Assembly (NCBI GenBank): GCA_009760885.1
Contig: CM019702.1
Coordinates: forward strand, 52,427,282-52,491,281
Direction of reading: 5' to 3'
Origin: Achatina immaculata
Taxonomy: Eukaryota > Mollusca > Gastropoda > Stylommatophora > Achatinidae
DNA length: 64,000 bases
Notes under the pieces: model-generated
The model's input: the letters and a program-made list of their open reading frames with translations, nothing else
Told to the model about the DNA's origin: nothing
The model's database searches: none
Translations under genes and position numbers: made by a program
Part shown: in pieces, positions 44,460-56,365 of the stretch
Numbering within the stretch: the stretch's first letter is position 1
How the letters are laid out: every line of letters begins with the position of its first letter

Positions 44460-44860
44460 CTCACTCTGATGTTGCTTCACTGATACCAGATTGTGCGTTG
44501 TGACAGAATCTCACTTTCACGTTGCTTCACTCATACCAGAGTGTGCGTTGTAAAAAGAATATCACTTTCACGTTGCTTCACTCATACCAGATTGTGCGTT
44601 GTGACATAATCTCACTTTCACGTTGCTTCACTCATACCAGAGTGTGCGTTGTAAAAGAATATCACTTTCACGTTGCTTCACTCATACCAGATTGTGCGTT
44701 GTGACAGAATCTCACTTTCACGTTGCTTCACTCATACCAGAGTGTGCGTTGTGAAAGAATATGACTTTCATGTTGCTTCACTCATACCAGAGCGTGCGTT
44801 GTGACAGAATCTCACTTTCACGTTGCTTCAGTCATACCAGTGTATGCTGTGTGACAGAAT
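44460..44860 (+). repeat. Higher-order (about 100-bp dimer) block within the satellite
   Basis: Units alternate between type A (ATTGTGCGTTGTGACAGAAT) and type B (AGTGTGCGTTGTAAAAGAAT), each followed by the shared CACTTTCACGTTGCTTCACT. Several A-B cycles are nearly identical. Confidence 0.85.
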
Positions 44861-45813
44861 CTCACTTTTACGTTGCTTCACTCATACCAGTGTGTGCGTT
44901 TTGACAGACTCACTGTCACGCTGCTTCATTCACTCCAGTGTGTGCCTTTTGACAGTCTAACTGTCACTCTGCTTCATTCACTCCAGTGTGTGCAGTGTGA
45001 CAATCTCACTCTCACGCTGCTTCGCTCATACCAGTGTGTGCTGTGTGACGATCTCACTCTTACGTTACTTAATTTATACCAGTGTGTGCTGTGTGACACA
45101 ATCTCACTCTCTCGTTACTTCACTTATTCCAGTGTGTGCAGTGTGACAGTCACACTCTCATGCTGCTTCATTCTCTTTAGTTTGGGATGTGTGACAGTCA
45201 GACTCTCACGTTACTTCACTCATGCCAGTAAGTCCTGTGTGACATAGTTTCACTCTCGCGTTCCTTCACATATACCATTGTGTGGTGTGTAACCCTCTCA
45301 CTCTCACGTTAATTCACTTATACCAGTGTGTGGTGTGTTACAGTCTCACTCTCACCTTATTTCACTCATACCAGCGTGTTCTCTGTGACATAGTCTCACT
45401 CTCACGTTGCTTCACTCTTACCAGTGTGTGTTGTGTTACAGTTTCACTCTCTCTCTCTCTTTCACTCATACCAGTCTGTGATTTTTGTCAGTCACACTCT
45501 CAAGTTACTTCACTTATTTCATTGTTTGCTCTCCGAAAGTCTCACTCTCATGTTATTTCTCTCATACCAGTGTGTTTTGCTTGACGGTCAAACTCTCACG
45601 CTGTTTCACTCAGACCAGTGTGTGCTGTGTGACAGTCTAACTCTCTCGCTGCTTCACTCATACCAGTTTGTAATATGTCACAGTCACACTCTCACGTTAC
45701 CTCACTCATTCCAGTGTATTCTGTGTGACAGTCTAACTCTCACGTTACTTCACTCATACCAGTGTGTGCTAAATGACATAGTCTCACTCTCACTTTACTT
45801 CACTCATACCAAA

Positions 45814-46467
45814 GTGTGATATGTGACAGCCTCACTCTCACGTTACATGACTCATATCAGTGTGTAATATGTGACGGTCTTAATCTCACGTTTCTTCACT
45901 CATAACAGAGTGTGTGGTGTGACAGTCTAATTCTCACGTTACTTCACTCATACCAGTGTGTGTTGTATAACAGTCTCACTCTCACGTTACTTCACGCATA
46001 CCAGTATGTGCTCTGTGATAGAGTCTAACTCTCATGCTCCGTCACTCTTACCGGTGTGTGTTATGTGACAGCCTCATTTTCACGTTATTTCACTAATACC
46101 AGTGTGTAATGTGTGAAAGTGTCTTACTCTCACTCTGCTCAACTCTTCCAGTGTGTGATGTGTGGCAGTCTCACTCTCACGTTACTTCACTCAAACATGT
46201 GTGCGATGTGTGACAGTCTCACTCTCACTCAGACCAGTGTGTGCTATATGACAGAGTCTCACTCTTATTTTACTTCATTCATACCAGTGTGTGCATTGTG
46301 AGACAGTCTCACTCTCACTTTACTTCACTCATATCATTACCTATTCTGTAACAGTCTCACTGTCACGTTACTTCACTCATACCAGTGTGTGCTGTGTTTA
46401 CAGTCTAACTCTCACGTTACATTACTCATACCAGTGTGTGATATGTGGTAGTCTCACTCTCACGTTA
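45814..46467 (+). repeat. Second copy of the 654-bp satellite block
   Basis: See 42651-43304. Its left junction is in phase with the array (after ACTCATACCA). Its right junction is abrupt at CTCACGTTA | AGAAAACCC, where the LINE begins. Confidence 0.85.
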
Positions 46468-46468
46468 A

Positions 46469-48124
46469 GAAAACCCAGCTAACAGTTCTAGCGAAAATGA
46501 TGTAATAAAGGAACCAAACTCCGAAAAATCTTTGGAGAGCAATGTACCAAGACTTAGTGAGACTGTTAGTTCCCATCAAGCTGTTGGTACAGGAACAAAA
46601 CTACCTACTTGTTTCTGTAGCCATGACTTCACAGAAGTTATTAAAGACTTCGTGAAAATACTCATCAGTGACATGAAGTCCGAAGTGGTAAAGTCACTCA
46701 GTGAGGAGAATGATAGTATCAAAAAAGAGGTTGAACAGCTGAGAGAAGAAAATATCAAGCTGAAGCTTCTCATTGAATCAGCGAACAGCGAAAACCGCAG
46801 TAGTAGAAAACTACAGAAAAACATCCAGACAGAAACTGGTAGTCACAGTCAGTCAGTGGCTGCTAGTCAAACTAATCTCAACATAAAGCCGAAGGCTCAG
46901 CCATCGTCACCAGCCGGTGTAAACAAACTTCACAAGAAAAACAACCAACAAAAACAGAGTGAAGTCAGTGACTCTTTATCAGGTGAGCAAGACCAGCATA
47001 TCACAAAATACGAGTACCCCATCGAGGTCCAGATCATCAACAGATTCGACGCTCTACAACAAAGCTCTGTACCAGATACTCAGCAGACAGACAGGACGCA
47101 ACAATCATCTCAGTCAAACAACGCATCCCACCTCCAGTCACAATCTAACCAAAAACAACGTGAACGAAATACGCAGCAAATTCCCATTCACAAAATCACA
47201 GACAACACAACACATTTAATAATTGGGGATTCTCTGCTAAAGGGCGTGTATAGCGAGCGGATGTCCATAGCAGACGAAGACATTGTCTCAGTAGTTGCAG
47301 TACCGGGAGCTGGTATTGCGAAAATAACGCAAACGCTGAGAAGTTTTAATACAGACCAGGGCGTGAGGAAAATCTCCGTACATGTTGGCATAAATGACAG
47401 CATAATGGCCAGAACATCAGACGTTCCGACATGCAGGCTTTGACTTCCGCCATCAAGGAAAAGTATCCGACTGCAGCAATCTTCCTATCTTCCATCATTC
47501 CACCCTGCTCTGGTCCTGGACGCCGCCTGGTAGACATCAACAACAAGGCACTTCAGTCATACTATCGTGGTAACAACATTGTCTTCATAGACCACACTGT
47601 GTTCTTCATCTCAGCCTCTGGTGCCCCGAAGAAACGGATGTACAGGGACCACATACATACATCAAAACTTGGTACCAGCATCCTTGCCAAAAATCTAAAG
47701 TTTCCAGTACGTACACTACAGAGACGCGGTACAGTTGGATGTCCACAAACAACACCCACGTCCAACAAAAAACCCCCATAAAGCCAGCTCTACTCCGAGC
47801 ACTAAAACCATAGGGACCCCCAAATCTGCACCACCTGTTCCACAGCAAACCACCGACTATGACACAATGTTTCCACCCCTACCCTCATGTCAGCCTCAGA
47901 CGGTCAGACGAGCTGATACGAGCGTCAGCAACGTCAAGATTCTTCCTCCGTCGCACAGCTCATTGGAAGAGCTCAACACACAAGCACGTTCCATGCAACA
48001 TCCTCAAAGAAATCTGGAACTTCAGTATTTGTTGCAGTTTAGCCCTGCAGCCTTGAGTCATGCCTATATGTTATCTCTGCATAATTCACATGGCATGGTA
48101 CCTGACAGACACCACATGCCTTAA
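46469..48124 (+). pseudogene. CR1-like LINE ORF1: coiled coil plus GDSL/SGNH-type esterase, frameshifted
   Basis: Frame 46469-47443 reads a leader, DFTEVIKDFVKILISDM, then a coiled coil (about 46680-46800, with EENDSIKKEVEQLREENIKL) and a Ser/Gln-rich linker. The start of an SGNH hydrolase fold follows, with GDSLLKGV (block I nucleophile Ser, about 47227) and VHVGIND (block III, about 47380). After a one-base shift the fold continues in another frame at 47431-47740 (SAIKEKYPTAAIFLSSIIPP, then YRDHIHTSKLG carrying the Asp and His of block V). A second shift returns to the first frame for a Pro-rich tail ending HHMP at 48124. ORF1 proteins bind LINE RNA. The esterase's role in retrotransposition is unclear. 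Two frameshifts make this copy non-coding. Confidence 0.85.
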
Positions 48125-48606
48125 ACTGATGGCAGTATCATCGTAATCCATCACAAACTGAAACCTTCAACCCGCAATGTCGAAAAAGAATTATTACTCA
48201 GCAAGACATAGTGACTGATATCTTCATTCTTACGTTTATTTAGAATTTTTACATTTTATTATTGCATTTTATTTCTTGCCCCTTTTCTTTTGTATCTATT
48301 TTTCTAACTCTTGTCAACTTTATATAGGTCGTTGCAGTTTGTGAGTTGTATCTGTGTGTGTGTGTGTGAACTATATACTTAATTACTCAACTTGTTAGTG
48401 AATTCATATTTCAGCGCTTAATTATTCAGTAGTTAGACGCGTCTCTCTTTCAGCTTCCAGTTATTTCAGCTAGTGAGTTGTGTACCAGTTGAATGTTTAA
48501 TATACAGAATGTGTCTCTGTGTAGTATTTAAAAGTTTATTTACTTCAGTATTAGGTATCATAATAGGAATTATTTTCAAACCAGTAACAGGAGACAGGAA
48601 AATAGA
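48125..48606. other. Inter-ORF spacer of the CR1-like LINE
   Basis: About 480 bp non-coding, with a short TG run at 48353-48368. Confidence 0.6.
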
Positions 48607-51400
48607 ATGACCCCACCTACCGAAAAATGGTTACACAAGGAAGGACTTCGATTAGGCCATCTGAATATATATCACCTATTAGGTAAAATTCCTGAAGTAA
48701 CACACATATTACATCAAAATTTCCACATTTTTGGCTTCTCTGAAAGCCGTTTAAATAGGAACATAACCGATGAAGATATTAGAATTAACGGTTTTAACCT
48801 GATCCGGCGTGACCCAACCAGGAAACTAGAAACAGGTCTAGTAATGTATGTCTCCACAACTATTCAGTTTAGTCGTAGAGAAGACCTCGAATCATCAGAG
48901 GTAGAGTGTATTTGGGTGGAAGTTAAAATGCCAAACCAGAGTCCATTAATTATTGGACTTTTGTACCGTAATCCAAATGCATCATCTCTGTGGTACGATC
49001 ACTTCACGATTATGATGGATGAGGTTTCAACCTTTAGGTTCAAAGATATTATCATTCTTGGAGATTTCAACATAGGTCTAACACAGTCAAATCTAACTTG
49101 GAGCAATATTATATTATCCTATAATCTTTGCCAAATTGTCACCAAACCTACCAGAGTAACAGAAGTATCATCCACATTATTAGATCATATATACGTAGCC
49201 CAGCCAGAAAACATCATTGAATGTAACATCCCTCATACTTCGTTAAGTGATCATTACCCAGTCTGCTGTACGTGGACAAGAAAGGGGTATAAACGTCCTA
49301 AACAAAATCACATCAGTATGAAATTTAGGAGCTTCAGAAAATTTAAACTAGAATTATTCCTTAATGATTTGCAAGAATCTTCACTTACACACGTGTACCA
49401 ACTAACTGACCCTGATGAGGCAATAGAATATTGGCTAAAGATCTTCAGAGATATATTAGACAAACATGTCCCCATGAAAGAGGTGAGAGTAAAACACCAG
49501 ACGAAGTCACCTTGGATAACACCTGAAATACTACAATTCATGAGAGAACGTGATCGGGTGCACAAAATCAAGGACTTTATGACCTACCGTTCACTCAGAA
49601 ACAAAGTTCAATACTTAATAAGACAAGAGAAAAAAAAATTATTTCAGGAATCTAATACAGAATAAATCAGACAGTAAATCAATTTGGAAAGCCATAAATA
49701 CCCTATCAAATAAAAGAAAAGAATTTGATTCTCAAGCCATCAATCGTGCATACACTAGCGCACATATCAGTACACATTTCAGAGAAGAAATCAACGTTCT
49801 TAAATCATCAATATCAGCTACTGTATGCGACTTACATGAACTACAAACATTCCTGGACAGCAGATGTACTGATTTTAAACAATTACACATTCCATTCTTA
49901 ACAGTCAGTGAAGTTCACAGTTATCTCTTAACCTTAAAAAACAACAATACAGCTGGGCTTGATGATATTAGTAATAAGATCTTACGTTATGCTGCACCTG
50001 TCATTTCACATACACTAACATATATTTACAACCAGTGCATAGCAAAATGCTATTTCCCTGAGGCTTTTAAAACTGCTAAGGTGTATCCTCGCTTTAAATC
50101 TGGCTCATCCAACAATCTTACCAACTATAGACCAATATCCATATTATCGTCATTATCAAAACCACTCGAAAAACACATACACAGAATAACTCTACGACAC
50201 ATGCAAGAGAACAATTTACTCATAGACAGTCAGTCAGACTTTAGACCCAATCATTCCTGCCACACAGCTCTTACCAAAATGAGAGAAAACTGGTTAGTAA
50301 ACATAAATGAAGACAGACTATGTGGTGCCATCTTTGTCGATTTTAAAAAGGCATTTGATATGATTGACCACGATATTCTTGTAAGAAAAATAAAGACTTA
50401 TAGACTGCACCCTGACCTAATAAAATTAATTGCATCGTTTCTTTCAGACAGACAACAGGTAGTATTCTTCAACAATTCTCTATCAAATTCTGCTAAAGTT
50501 GACACTGGTGTTCCGCAAGGTTCTATTCTAGGCCCGTTGCTCTTTGCTATCTATATCAATGATCTTCCACTTCATCTTAAACACTCTTCTTGTGACCTTT
50601 TTGCCGATGATTGCACAGTCTACACCAGTGACTACGATTGTGTTAATCTAGAATCAACTCTTCAGGTCGAGTTATACAATTTAATTGGATGGAGCAAAAA
50701 TAATGGCATGATTATAAACACCGATAAAACAAAATCAATGCTCATAACAACGAGACAGAAACTACACAATGCAACAAAAACAACACTTCGGCTCTTTACA
50801 GAAACATCACAGTTAGAAAACGTTAGCGAGCACAAAACACTAGGTCTTATTATTGACCAACATCTGACCTGGAACTCTCGTGTGCAATGTCTAACAAAAC
50901 TCATCGCACAAAAAGTATACCAATTAGCTAAAATTAAGCACTTCATAGATCAAGACACTAGGAAGACATACTACATAGCTCATATACAAACACATTTAGA
51001 CTATTGCTCAACAGTTTGGGATGGTTGCTCAGTGTCAAATACAAAGAGGCTTTGCTCTCTCCAAAAGCGAGCAGTAAAGCTCATTAGTGACAAAGATCAA
51101 GCACAAACAACTAATCATCACAAACGTATCAAAATACTACCCCTTAAGAACAGGTTCCTCTTCAACAAAGCCAAGTTAGTACATCAGATTCTTTCACGGC
51201 ATGCCCCGCCTTATCTATGGAACCTGTTTAAATTTAGCCCAAAGTGCAGCCAACGCTTGAACAACATATGTCTTCCAAAACCTAGACTTGATCTTTACAA
51301 GAAAAGCTTTAGTTATTCTGCTGCTCATCTTTGGAATACCCTCCCATCCTATATAAAAAATATAAATTATACTCCTTCCTACAACTACATGCCTCCATGA
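48607..51400 (+). pseudogene. CR1-like LINE ORF2: endonuclease and reverse transcriptase, one frameshift
   Basis: The N-terminal frame (48607-49665) encodes an endonuclease/exonuclease/phosphatase-fold domain: LRLGHLNIYHLLGKI, FGFSESRLN (catalytic Glu), LIIGLLYRNPNASS, IILGDFNIG, LDHIYV and the terminal SDHYPV. After a slip in an A9 run (49630-49638) the next frame reads KSDSKSIWKAINTLSNKRK, NTAGLDDISNKILRYAAP, NYRPISILSSLSKPLEKHIH, SDFRPNHSCHTAL, FVDFKKAFDMIDHDIL (motif A), GVPQGSILGPLLFAIYINDL (motif B), LFADDCTVY (motif C), the thumb HKTLGLIIDQHLTWNS and a C-terminal domain to 51400. All catalytic motifs are intact. Only the homopolymer slip breaks the frame, so the insertion is young or the indel could be a sequencing error. 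Confidence 0.93.
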
Positions 51401-51717
51401 ATTATAAAACTTCAAAGTTATCTTAAGCTGCTCTTACAGACACCGAATACAATTAATTGTTTTCTGTATAGCCCCGAAAATTTTGTTTATTAGATAGTCA
51501 TTTATAATGTATGTAGTTACTTCTATACTGAGTGAATGTTTAAGAGTGAAACGTAAATGTTATATTTTATTTTATGTCTCTCAGCTTCAATGTTAGTTAT
51601 GTTTGTTATATGAACAGCATATTCGTAGAATGTCTGGAATAGAGTGAAAGATGTATGATAAAGGGCAGAATGTCAGACGGGCCTGCGTGCCCAGTTCTTA
51701 ACCTTTTTGAAATAAAG

Positions 51718-51757
<40 letters not shown>

Positions 51758-52167
51758 CTCTGCTTCAATCATACAAGTGTGTGCTGTGTGACAGTCTAAC
51801 TCTCACGTTTCTTCACTCATACCAGTGTGTTCTGTGTTACAGAGTCTAATTTTGACGTTACTTCAATCATAAATGTATGTGCTGTGTGACAGTCCTTCAT
51901 TCAACGTTACGTCACTCATATTAGTGCGTGCTGTGTGACAGAGTCTAATTCTCACGGTGCTTCAGTCATAGAATTGTGTCCTGTGTGAACGTCTAATTCT
52001 CACGTTACTTCACTCATACCATTGTGTGCTGTGTGACAGTCACACTATCACGTTACTTCACTCATGCCAGTGGGTGCGGTGTTACAGTCTCACTATCACG
52101 TTACTTCACTCATACCAATGTGTGCTGTTTTACATTCTCACTATCACTTTACTTCACTCATACCAGT
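51758..52167 (+). repeat. 48/50-bp satellite array, right part
   Basis: About eight more units in the same orientation as 42301-46467, ending TTCACTCATACCAGTG | AAGACTAAG. Confidence 0.92.
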
Positions 52168-52499
52168 GAAGACTAAGTGGTTCTTTCGTCTTGTTTTACA
52201 CCGTATTTTCTGCTTCAGAAGCTGCCAGTTATGTTGCGTTGTCTCCCTTATAAACGACAAATGTAAACATATTTAACACTACATATCAAATAGTTTTGAT
52301 TTTGCGAGTTGTTAATGCAAAAGTATTTAGCCGTGTCTGCATATTCCTGTTCTTTATACACAATTTTGCCTTACTTTATGTGCTCTTCGGTAACACAACG
52401 GCACTAGAGTATGACATTTACACATTAAATTTCGCACTTGTACACCATATGAGTCCTAAAATCATTACTAGGTTAATGAATTCATGTTCCGGAATTTGA
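52168..52499. other. No gene seen
   Basis: Unique-looking non-coding sequence between the satellite and a possible LINE tail. Confidence 0.45.
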
Positions 52500-52735
52500 A
52501 TAAAACTTTACATCCAAAGCTTGAAAGTCTAACTCTAGACTAAACTGGTGCAACAAAAACCACAGTGTCAAGCAATGCCGCTTCTGTGACCTACCGAGAA
52601 TATAGCCCAAGCTCCACGATGCTCTGAGCCTACAAAATAAATGAGACTATGGCGAGAACTACAGAAGTAAATTCAGAAGGATCACAGGGCGATCTTGGTG
52701 GTTGAAGCGAACGAGAAGAAGAAGAAATCCAAAGC
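52500..52735 (+). mobile_element. Possible LINE 3' end with GAA tail
   Basis: Scraps such as QCRFCDLPRI and a GATCTTGGTGGTTGAAGCGA segment running into GAGAAGAAGAAGAAATCC resemble the C-terminal end and GAA-rich tail of a LINE. No longer domain is present, so this is tentative. Confidence 0.3.
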
Positions 52736-52978
52736 TTAGTTTTGCCTTTTAAGAATCGAACAAAAGAATACACTGAAATATAAATACAGTGTTGAACAAT
52801 ATTATTTACCTTTGTTAATTGCACGTTTGTTTTCCTTTCTAATACTTGATATACTTTTCACTGATTTTCATTTTTGAATACTTTATGAATAACATAGAAA
52901 CATTTGACTTTTTTTCCAGAAAACTGAAACAAAAGACACATTCTACCTTTACTGCAAGTCCAGTTCTAACGTTCTGCA

Positions 52979-53186
52979 ATGATAGACGGATGCAACGTTT
53001 CCACTTCTACAGTTTATACACACAACGTTCCTCTTTTAAATAGGCAGATAGCAGACATACTGACATGGTGCATCGCTGGAGTTCTGTGTCAAACTGTTAA
53101 CGTTTTTGATGTTGTAACAAACATCATCAATATCCTGTGCTTTGTCAAGCAGGGCTTCAAAGAACCAATCAACGTTAGTCTCTTGG
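52979..53186 (+). pseudogene. GPCR-4 exon 1 (TM1), intact exon of a broken gene
   Basis: First exon of a third three-exon receptor (52979-53186, 56366-56580, decayed exon 3 at 57370-57965). It begins MIDGCNVSTSTVYTHN, with an NVS glycosylation sequon. TM1 includes LCQTVNVFDVVTNIINILCF and the loop VKQGFKEPINVSLLG. The donor GG|GTAAGC and phase 1 match the sister genes. The length, 208 bp, equals GPCR-2 exon 1. Sequence divergence from GPCR-1 and -2 is much greater than theirs from each other, so this is an older paralogue. Exons 1 and 2 are open, but exon 3 is ruined and the gene is classed as a pseudogene. Confidence 0.85.
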
Positions 53187-56060
53187 GTAAGCTTCTTATG
53201 TGTCAGTTCACTATGAATTAAGTAATAATGTGCTGATTAATGAGCAAGTTGTACATGGATGCATAGACGGGAATCATTAAATATTGCCTTTAGCGTTTTC
53301 TATATAATTATTTACTTATCCACAGGCAAGATAATAAAAGAAGAAAGACTAGAGGTTGTAGCTGTACCCACATTGTTTTGGCAGTATCCAGCGTTAGGTT
53401 CTGGATGATTAACAACAAAAACACATGCAAATAAATGCACACAAATATTCATAGGCCAGGTGGCAAAATGAATAATTCGTAGATGAGGTATACATAGAAA
53501 GAGACAAAAGTAATGTATAAATACAATTTAAGAAAGTTTACATGAGATCCGCTCTTTTAGGAAACTGGGCACAGCCTGATCCTGCGGGAGGAAGAGGAAT
53601 TATAATGGTACAGAAAACAGTCACGAGTAATTTGCATGTGAAAATCACTGAGCTGTGTCGAGCCGTCTATTTTTCTCTTCAGTACGGAAAGGTATATGAG
53701 AAAGGAGACCATACAAGACAAGCTGAAGACCAGGTGTGTCGAAAAAGAAATACAAGAGAAACAGTAGAACGTGGTAGATAAAAAGAGTAAGATGAAATGA
53801 GCGCTACAGCTTGCTTATCTCAGTGCTATATAGAACAATTAATGCTACGTGGTTATGAAACCACACGATTGTTCAGTCAAAACAATTACACAGAATCTAG
53901 AATTAACAGAGATGTGGTTTTGATGAGAAAGATGCAATATATACCATGGATAGAAAAAGAAACGAACTGGTCTTCAGAGAACTTTCATAACACTGAAAAC
54001 TAGTATTGAAAAAAGAATATTAATGACTAATATTGAAAAAGAATATTGATGACTGCTAGCGTAGTGTTCACACTAGAGGATGGGCTGATTACGATATATC
54101 TGCATACGTCGCAATGGATCTACAAAGCAAAAAGTGTGAATCATTGAATAAATGTAGCAGAAATCAAGCATTTCTGGAGCTCCATTAGGCGTTTGCTTAG
54201 ACAATCCATGATCACATTTATGAGACCAACAGTCCAGAATGTGAGCGATTTGTTGTAGTAAAGCTGTCTTAAAAAACATGTCATATTGAATGGTCTAACT
54301 CATTGGTTAGGTTGACAGGTCACTGGATTGATGAAAGAGGTGTGCAACACAATCTACGAATATGACCACTATATGAAGTCATGGTCTTTTTTTTTTAATT
54401 TTCATAACTGCAACAGGGTATTTATAAATTCATTTTATGAAATTATTTCTATTTGTTGTAATAAATGGCATACTTTAGAATAAATAAAACATGTTTCAGA
54501 CATGATATGCAGTAAAATTTCAGAGATTTCTGCGCCAAACCTTTCCAACAAAATGACTGATTGGCACGTGTGAAGTGAATGCGGCCCAAACATAATATTT
54601 ACGTTCTGGAGTACCTTTCAGATCAGTGATTCATGTAATGTAATGGTCACCGGACAAGACAAAATATATGATCATAAGAAGTATTAGAATTTCTGAACAG
54701 CACTAAAACATCAGAAGTTAGAAAGAAAAAAACACACTGCATCATACTAGCGATAAGATGGTATCAAACTATTGTGTAATTTATAACATTTATAACAAAA
54801 ATAAACAATACATTCCCTTATATGCCGAACAGACTAGACTATCTAAAATACAAAACTAATAGTCAAAGATTAAAACATAGGAAAGACACACTGTAGTAAT
54901 GACAGTTTAATACATTTCACCACATTAGCATGAAAAGGTGAACATTGCTTATATCATGAAAGGGAACACGCCTATTTGCAATGTTAAATGAAAGTAGATA
55001 TCGATAGAGTGACTTACAATTAACAACATAGAAACTCTTGTAACATCAGAACAGTTCCCCCGCTCCCCCTCTTTCCCCTAGTCAAGTGATTAAGATTTGA
55101 ATATGTGCTATACAAAGAAAACAATCATAGGCGGTCTAACGAGATGGTATGCTTAAAAGCACCAAAAAGAGCAGACAGAAAATGTTAAGTAAGGGAACTC
55201 CAGGAGATACATTGGCATCACCGCAAGGCACACGATGATTATAGTGACGGTATGGTTGGTAAATCGACCTATATATTGCATTTTTTCTTTTAAATAAACT
55301 TTATCAGACATCGTTTTTTTTATATATGATTATATTCATTATTGACCTTTTTTTCAAAATATGCATATTGTCATTAGGTGCGTATTGTGGATGTAAATTT
55401 CTAACATATCTTTTTTATGTTTTATCAATTAAGAAATTGTAAGATAGTTAAGTATAACAGTAAGGCGATTTCTGAAGTAGAAGTTAGAGAAAGGAAGGTA
55501 AATAAACCATATTGGATTGAAAATCTAGAAAAAACCTCGGTTATGTCCCTCAAAATTTATTAACTTGTATATGTTTACATTTCATTCCCCTTTAAAACAG
55601 ATGCCTGCATCTCACGGCCTGGACATGAAGCTCGGAGAATGAGAGAGAAATCAGATGATCAAGACAGCTGAAGTTAGACATTCGGATAGGGCAGTTCGTG
55701 TATTCGTTTTACCTTAGTAAATAGAGTTTTCTGTAGTGAATTAGAGTGGGTAAAACAGGCAATAAAACAAATTACAGACGACGAAAGAGATTGCACTTGA
55801 AAGAGTAAGATTTCCACCATAATGGGATAAAGTCAGTATCGATTAATAACCAAAGAGAAGATCATGTATCGTGAGAAACAAAAGTAGTATTCAAGGTGTG
55901 AATGTAACACTTCCACTAGTATAAGACGTTGCAGATAATACAGAAGAGCATATATGTAGAGCAAGGAAATATATACATTTCCATAAAAGTGAGATATACT
56001 TATATAAGAAGTTTCACCATATGAAATTATATCTTATAAGTTTATAACTCATTTGCCGTG
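53187..56060. other. GPCR-4 intron 1; no gene
   Basis: About 2.9 kb of AT-rich non-coding sequence. Open frames at 53542-53781 and 53797-54003 have no recognisable domains. Confidence 0.45.
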
Positions 56061-56350
56061 TTATACATAGCTAACACATATCTATTATACATAGCTAACA
56101 CATATCTATTATACATAGCTAACGTGTATCTATTATACATAGCTAACACATATCTATTATACACAGCTAACGTGTATCTATTATACATAGCTAACGCATA
56201 TCTATTATACATAGCTAACACATATCTTTTATACATAGCTAACACATATCTATTATACATAGCTAACACATATCTATTATACATAGCTAACACATATCTA
56301 TTATACATAGCTAACACATATCTATTATACATAGCTAACGCATATCTATT
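56061..56350. repeat. 24-bp minisatellite of branch-point-like units next to a splice acceptor
   Basis: About twelve units of TATTATACATAGCTAACACA + TATC with single-base variants (CACA/CGTG/CGCA). Each contains GCTAAC, matching the branch-point consensus. The last CTAAC has its candidate adenosine at 56338, 27 bases before the acceptor G of GPCR-4 exon 2 (56365). Both strands look open because 24 is a multiple of three, and I call no protein. Confidence 0.93.
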
Positions 56351-56365
56351 GTTGTCCAAACAAAG

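Larger units (their letters stand above)
42301..46467 (+). repeat. 48/50-bp satellite array, left part
   Basis: About 85 imperfect tandem units. Each reads roughly CTCACTCTCACGTTACTTCA, then CTCATACCAGTGTGTGCTGT, then GTGACAGT, 48 bp, or 50 bp when an extra AG is present near the CAGT. Because 48 is divisible by three, many frames appear open (CVLCDSLTLTLLHSYQ-like 16-residue periods). I see no start context, splice signal or codon bias and call no gene. Units diverge by scattered substitutions. A homogenised block with dimeric higher order occurs at 44460-44860. Confidence 0.95.
46468..51757 (+). mobile_element. CR1-like LINE, nearly full length, inserted in the satellite array
   Basis: Contains ORF1 with coiled coil and SGNH-type esterase, ORF2 with apurinic-type endonuclease and RT, a 3' UTR and an (AATC)n tail (about 51721-51757). 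ORF1 is open right up to the 5' junction, so the element is 5'-truncated inside ORF1, not preserved to its promoter. The satellite resumes immediately after the tail. No target-site duplication is evident: the array sequence before 46468 (CTCACGTTA) does not match that after 51757 (ACTCTGCTTCAATC). Related copies are at 3084-4314 and 24478-24572. An esterase in ORF1 is known for CR1-group elements. Confidence 0.93.

Noticed and set aside
42460..46482. Many open frames with a 16-residue CVLCDSLTLTLLHSYQ-type period, also on the minus strand at 59782-63229
   Set aside because: They follow from a 48-bp repeat lacking stops in some phases. Frames drift with 50-bp units, and no start context or splice signals are seen.
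42301..52167. Repeat-spacer array resembling CRISPR
   Set aside because: Units are contiguous and diverge along their whole length with no alternating conserved repeat and unique spacer, in a eukaryotic context with no cas genes.
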